Shown: one piece after another, positions 6,143-7,234 of the stretch
How the letters are laid out: the number at the start of each line of letters is the position of its first letter
Position numbering within the stretch: position 1 is the stretch's first letter
Assembly (NCBI GenBank): GCA_002405435.1
Contig: DHLU01000105.1
Location: 1,926-9,159, forward strand
Source of the DNA: Flavobacteriales bacterium UBA4660
Lineage (GTDB): Bacteria > Bacteroidota > Bacteroidia > Flavobacteriales_D > Sanyastnellaceae
Length of the DNA stretch: 7,234 nucleotides
Direction: 5' to 3'
Notes under the pieces: model-generated
Database searches by the model: none
What the model was told of the DNA's origin: nothing
What the model saw: the letters and a program-made list of their open reading frames with translations, nothing else
Program-made: the position numbers and the translations under genes

Positions 6143-6598
6143 TTATCCGCCAGCGAGAAGCTTTTTGACCATGTCGGCAATGGCCTTGCCTTCGGCCTTG
6201 TCAGCGAGCTGTTTGGTAGCAGCGCCCATCACCTTCCCCAGGTCTGCGGGTGAACTGGCACCCGTACCTGCGATGATTTCGCGCACGGCTTTTTCGAGGG
6301 CTTCTACGTCGAGCATCTCCGGCAGATAGGCCTTGATCACTTGCGCCTGTGTGAGTTCTTCATCCACCAAATCTTGCCGCTGTTGTGCCCTGTAAATGTC
6401 AATGGATTCCAGACGCTGTTTGTACAGCTTGTTGAGTATGGCAATGCTGCGGCTGTCATCGACACCGCCATCTCCCCCTTCCTTGGTCATTTCCAGCAAC
6501 AATTTGCTTTTGATATCACGCAGGGCCATCAGGCGAGGCTTATCGCCGCTTTTCATGGCTTCCTTGAGGTCATTGTTGATGCGTTCTGAGATGCTCAT
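6143..6598 (-). CDS. yqeY: GatB/YqeY domain-containing protein
   Basis: A 151-residue stand-alone GatB/YqeY domain protein, close to the family's usual length of about 148. The start at 6598 (MSISERINNDLKEAMKSGD) is the typical family N-terminus; the open frame extends 17 codons upstream but those residues do not fit. Family features are the helical N-terminal half with RLMALRDIKSKLL (residues 22-34), an RLESIDIY helix, and the C-terminal domain motif DLGKVMGAATKQLADKAEG followed by KAIADMVKKLL. The domain is homologous to the tRNA-interacting tail of the amidotransferase subunit GatB, but the role of the free protein is not established. The gene follows ftsZ but is separated from it by a strong terminator, so it needs its own promoter in 6599-6660. 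Confidence 0.9.
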   Translation of the reverse strand: MSISERINNDLKEAMKSGDKPRLMALRDIKSKLLLEMTKEGGDGGVDDSRSIAILNKLYKQRLESIDIYRAQQRQDLVDEELTQAQVIKAYLPEMLDVEALEKAVREIIAGTGASSPADLGKVMGAATKQLADKAEGKAIADMVKKLLAGG

Positions 6599-6660
6599 GG
6601 AGAATTTTTTTATACGATGCAATGTTACGCAATTGGCTTCGCGCGGCACACCATATGCAA
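6599..6660 (-). promoter_or_regulatory. Probable promoter-containing leader of yqeY-rimB
   Basis: This 62-bp stretch lies between the ftsZ terminator and the yqeY ATG, so it should hold the promoter of yqeY-rimB. On the minus strand it contains TATAAAAAAA about 10 nt before the start codon and two TTG triplets further up, but no pair has textbook spacing. The A-rich run just before ATG replaces a Shine-Dalgarno sequence, as is common in Bacteroidota. Confidence 0.3.
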
Positions 6661-6686
6661 TAAAAAAGCCCGGCTGAGCCGGGCTT
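6661..6686 (-). terminator. Strong intrinsic terminator of ftsZ
   Basis: A perfect 9-bp stem (6666-6674 with 6678-6686) containing GCCCGGC and a 3-nt loop is followed on the minus strand by an unbroken run of six T residues (the first two within the stem), then AT. It starts 18 nt past the ftsZ stop codon. On the plus strand the stem is preceded, not followed, by the homopolymer, so it acts for minus-strand transcription. Confidence 0.9.
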
Positions 6687-6703
6687 ATGAGAAGTTTTAT
6701 GCA

Positions 6704-7234
6704 TTAGTCAACCTTGGTGTGGAGAAAGGGGTTTTCCCTCAGTTCGGTTTTCTTTTCACCGTTTTCATCCACGCTCTCGGTGAGCGTGTAGCGCGACACC
6801 TGACTGTCTGCACTGGACAGCGTCTGTTCAAGGTTTACCCGCTTGCGCATATAGGCGGGCTCATTTTCGAGATCAGTGATGCCGGTGGCTGATTTGATTC
6901 GCATGGTTTGTTCGCGTATGCGTGCTTCGCGTTCCTTGTTGAGTGCCAGCACCTGGTCGCGTGCCGGTCGGACTTCAAGTGATGGCTCTTCCTTAATAGG
7001 GAGCGAATCGGTGGCCGAACCTGCCGCAACCACATCTGTCAATTTTAAGACCGTCTTACCGGTGTCAACATCTTCGGCTTTGTGCTTAAACACCACGGGC
7101 TGGGGAAGGCCATCCGTAGCCATGGCTGCAGACTTGACAGAGGAGGTTATGTTGTGGGTTAAATCGACTTCCGTAGCAATATCTTTCACCGTAAGGATGG
7201 GTTCACCCGGCACGGTGGGGCCGGACGTGAATTC
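6704..7234 (-). CDS. ftsZ: Cell division protein FtsZ, C-terminal part (5' end outside the window)
   Basis: The frame is open from the window edge to a TAA at 6706-6704, giving 176 residues with no start codon required. It holds only the disordered linker and tail of FtsZ, not the GTPase core. The first 90 residues are low-complexity and rich in charged residues, Thr and Val (for example TEVDLTHNIT and KLTDVVAAG), as expected for the linker. The end carries conserved Bacteroidota-type tail blocks: LNKEREARIREQ, then TDLENEPAYMRKRV, a Ser-rich segment ending SRYTL, and the terminal peptide NPFLHTKVD, which in FtsZ docks FtsA and other membrane tethers. An in-frame GTG at 7213 is an internal codon, not a start. 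The following yqeY gene supports the call. The identification rests on the tail alone. Confidence 0.82.
   Translation of the reverse strand, partial: EFTSGPTVPGEPILTVKDIATEVDLTHNITSSVKSAAMATDGLPQPVVFKHKAEDVDTGKTVLKLTDVVAAGSATDSLPIKEEPSLEVRPARDQVLALNKEREARIREQTMRIKSATGITDLENEPAYMRKRVNLEQTLSSADSQVSRYTLTESVDENGEKKTELRENPFLHTKVD

Noticed and set aside
1..7234. CRISPR array, insertion sequence, tRNA or rRNA gene
   Set aside because: No regularly spaced direct repeats, transposase motifs, cloverleaf or ribosomal RNA signatures were seen.

Overview
The window looks like chromosomal DNA of a moderately GC-rich member of the Bacteroidota. The strongest lineage signal is at the right end: a 5'-truncated ftsZ whose C-terminal tail (a DLENEPAY block and the terminal NPFLHTKVD) resembles flavobacterial-type FtsZ tails. 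It is followed by a yqeY gene, an arrangement I recall from Bacteroidota. Other signals agree: few clear Shine-Dalgarno sequences, signal peptides ending in AQ, an outer-membrane barrel protein, and a TAnnTTTG -7 element ahead of one gene. Species cannot be told from the sequence.

Layout, left to right. Positions 1-386 hold no convincing gene; the stretch is GC-rich and can fold into several hairpins, and I could not assign it to a known RNA. Positions 387-2527 (minus strand) are a two-gene operon. A short-chain dehydrogenase/reductase is followed, through an ATGA start/stop overlap, by an exported M28-family zinc peptidase of the carboxypeptidase Q type. Divergent from it, on the plus strand, are a small YdjA-like nitroreductase (2610-3200), a predicted outer-membrane beta-barrel protein (3264-4022) and a secreted protein with a carboxypeptidase-regulatory-like beta-sandwich (4200-4730). 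Next is rimK (4821-5693), the ATP-grasp ligase that adds glutamates to ribosomal protein S6. It converges, with a 12-bp gap, on rimB (5706-6134, minus), a retropepsin-like protease of the COG4067 family. rimB lies 8 bp downstream of yqeY (6143-6598, minus) and is probably co-transcribed with it. A strong intrinsic terminator (6661-6686) separates this unit from ftsZ (6704 to the window end).

Functional reading: most of the window is housekeeping or accessory metabolism. The most coherent system is the rimK/rimB pair. RimK writes poly-glutamate on its target, and RimB-type proteases have been linked to trimming or controlling that modification. Here the two genes face each other, so they are transcribed separately. 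A perfect 14-bp palindrome in the rimK leader suggests rimK has its own control. The least explained stretch is the structured left end.
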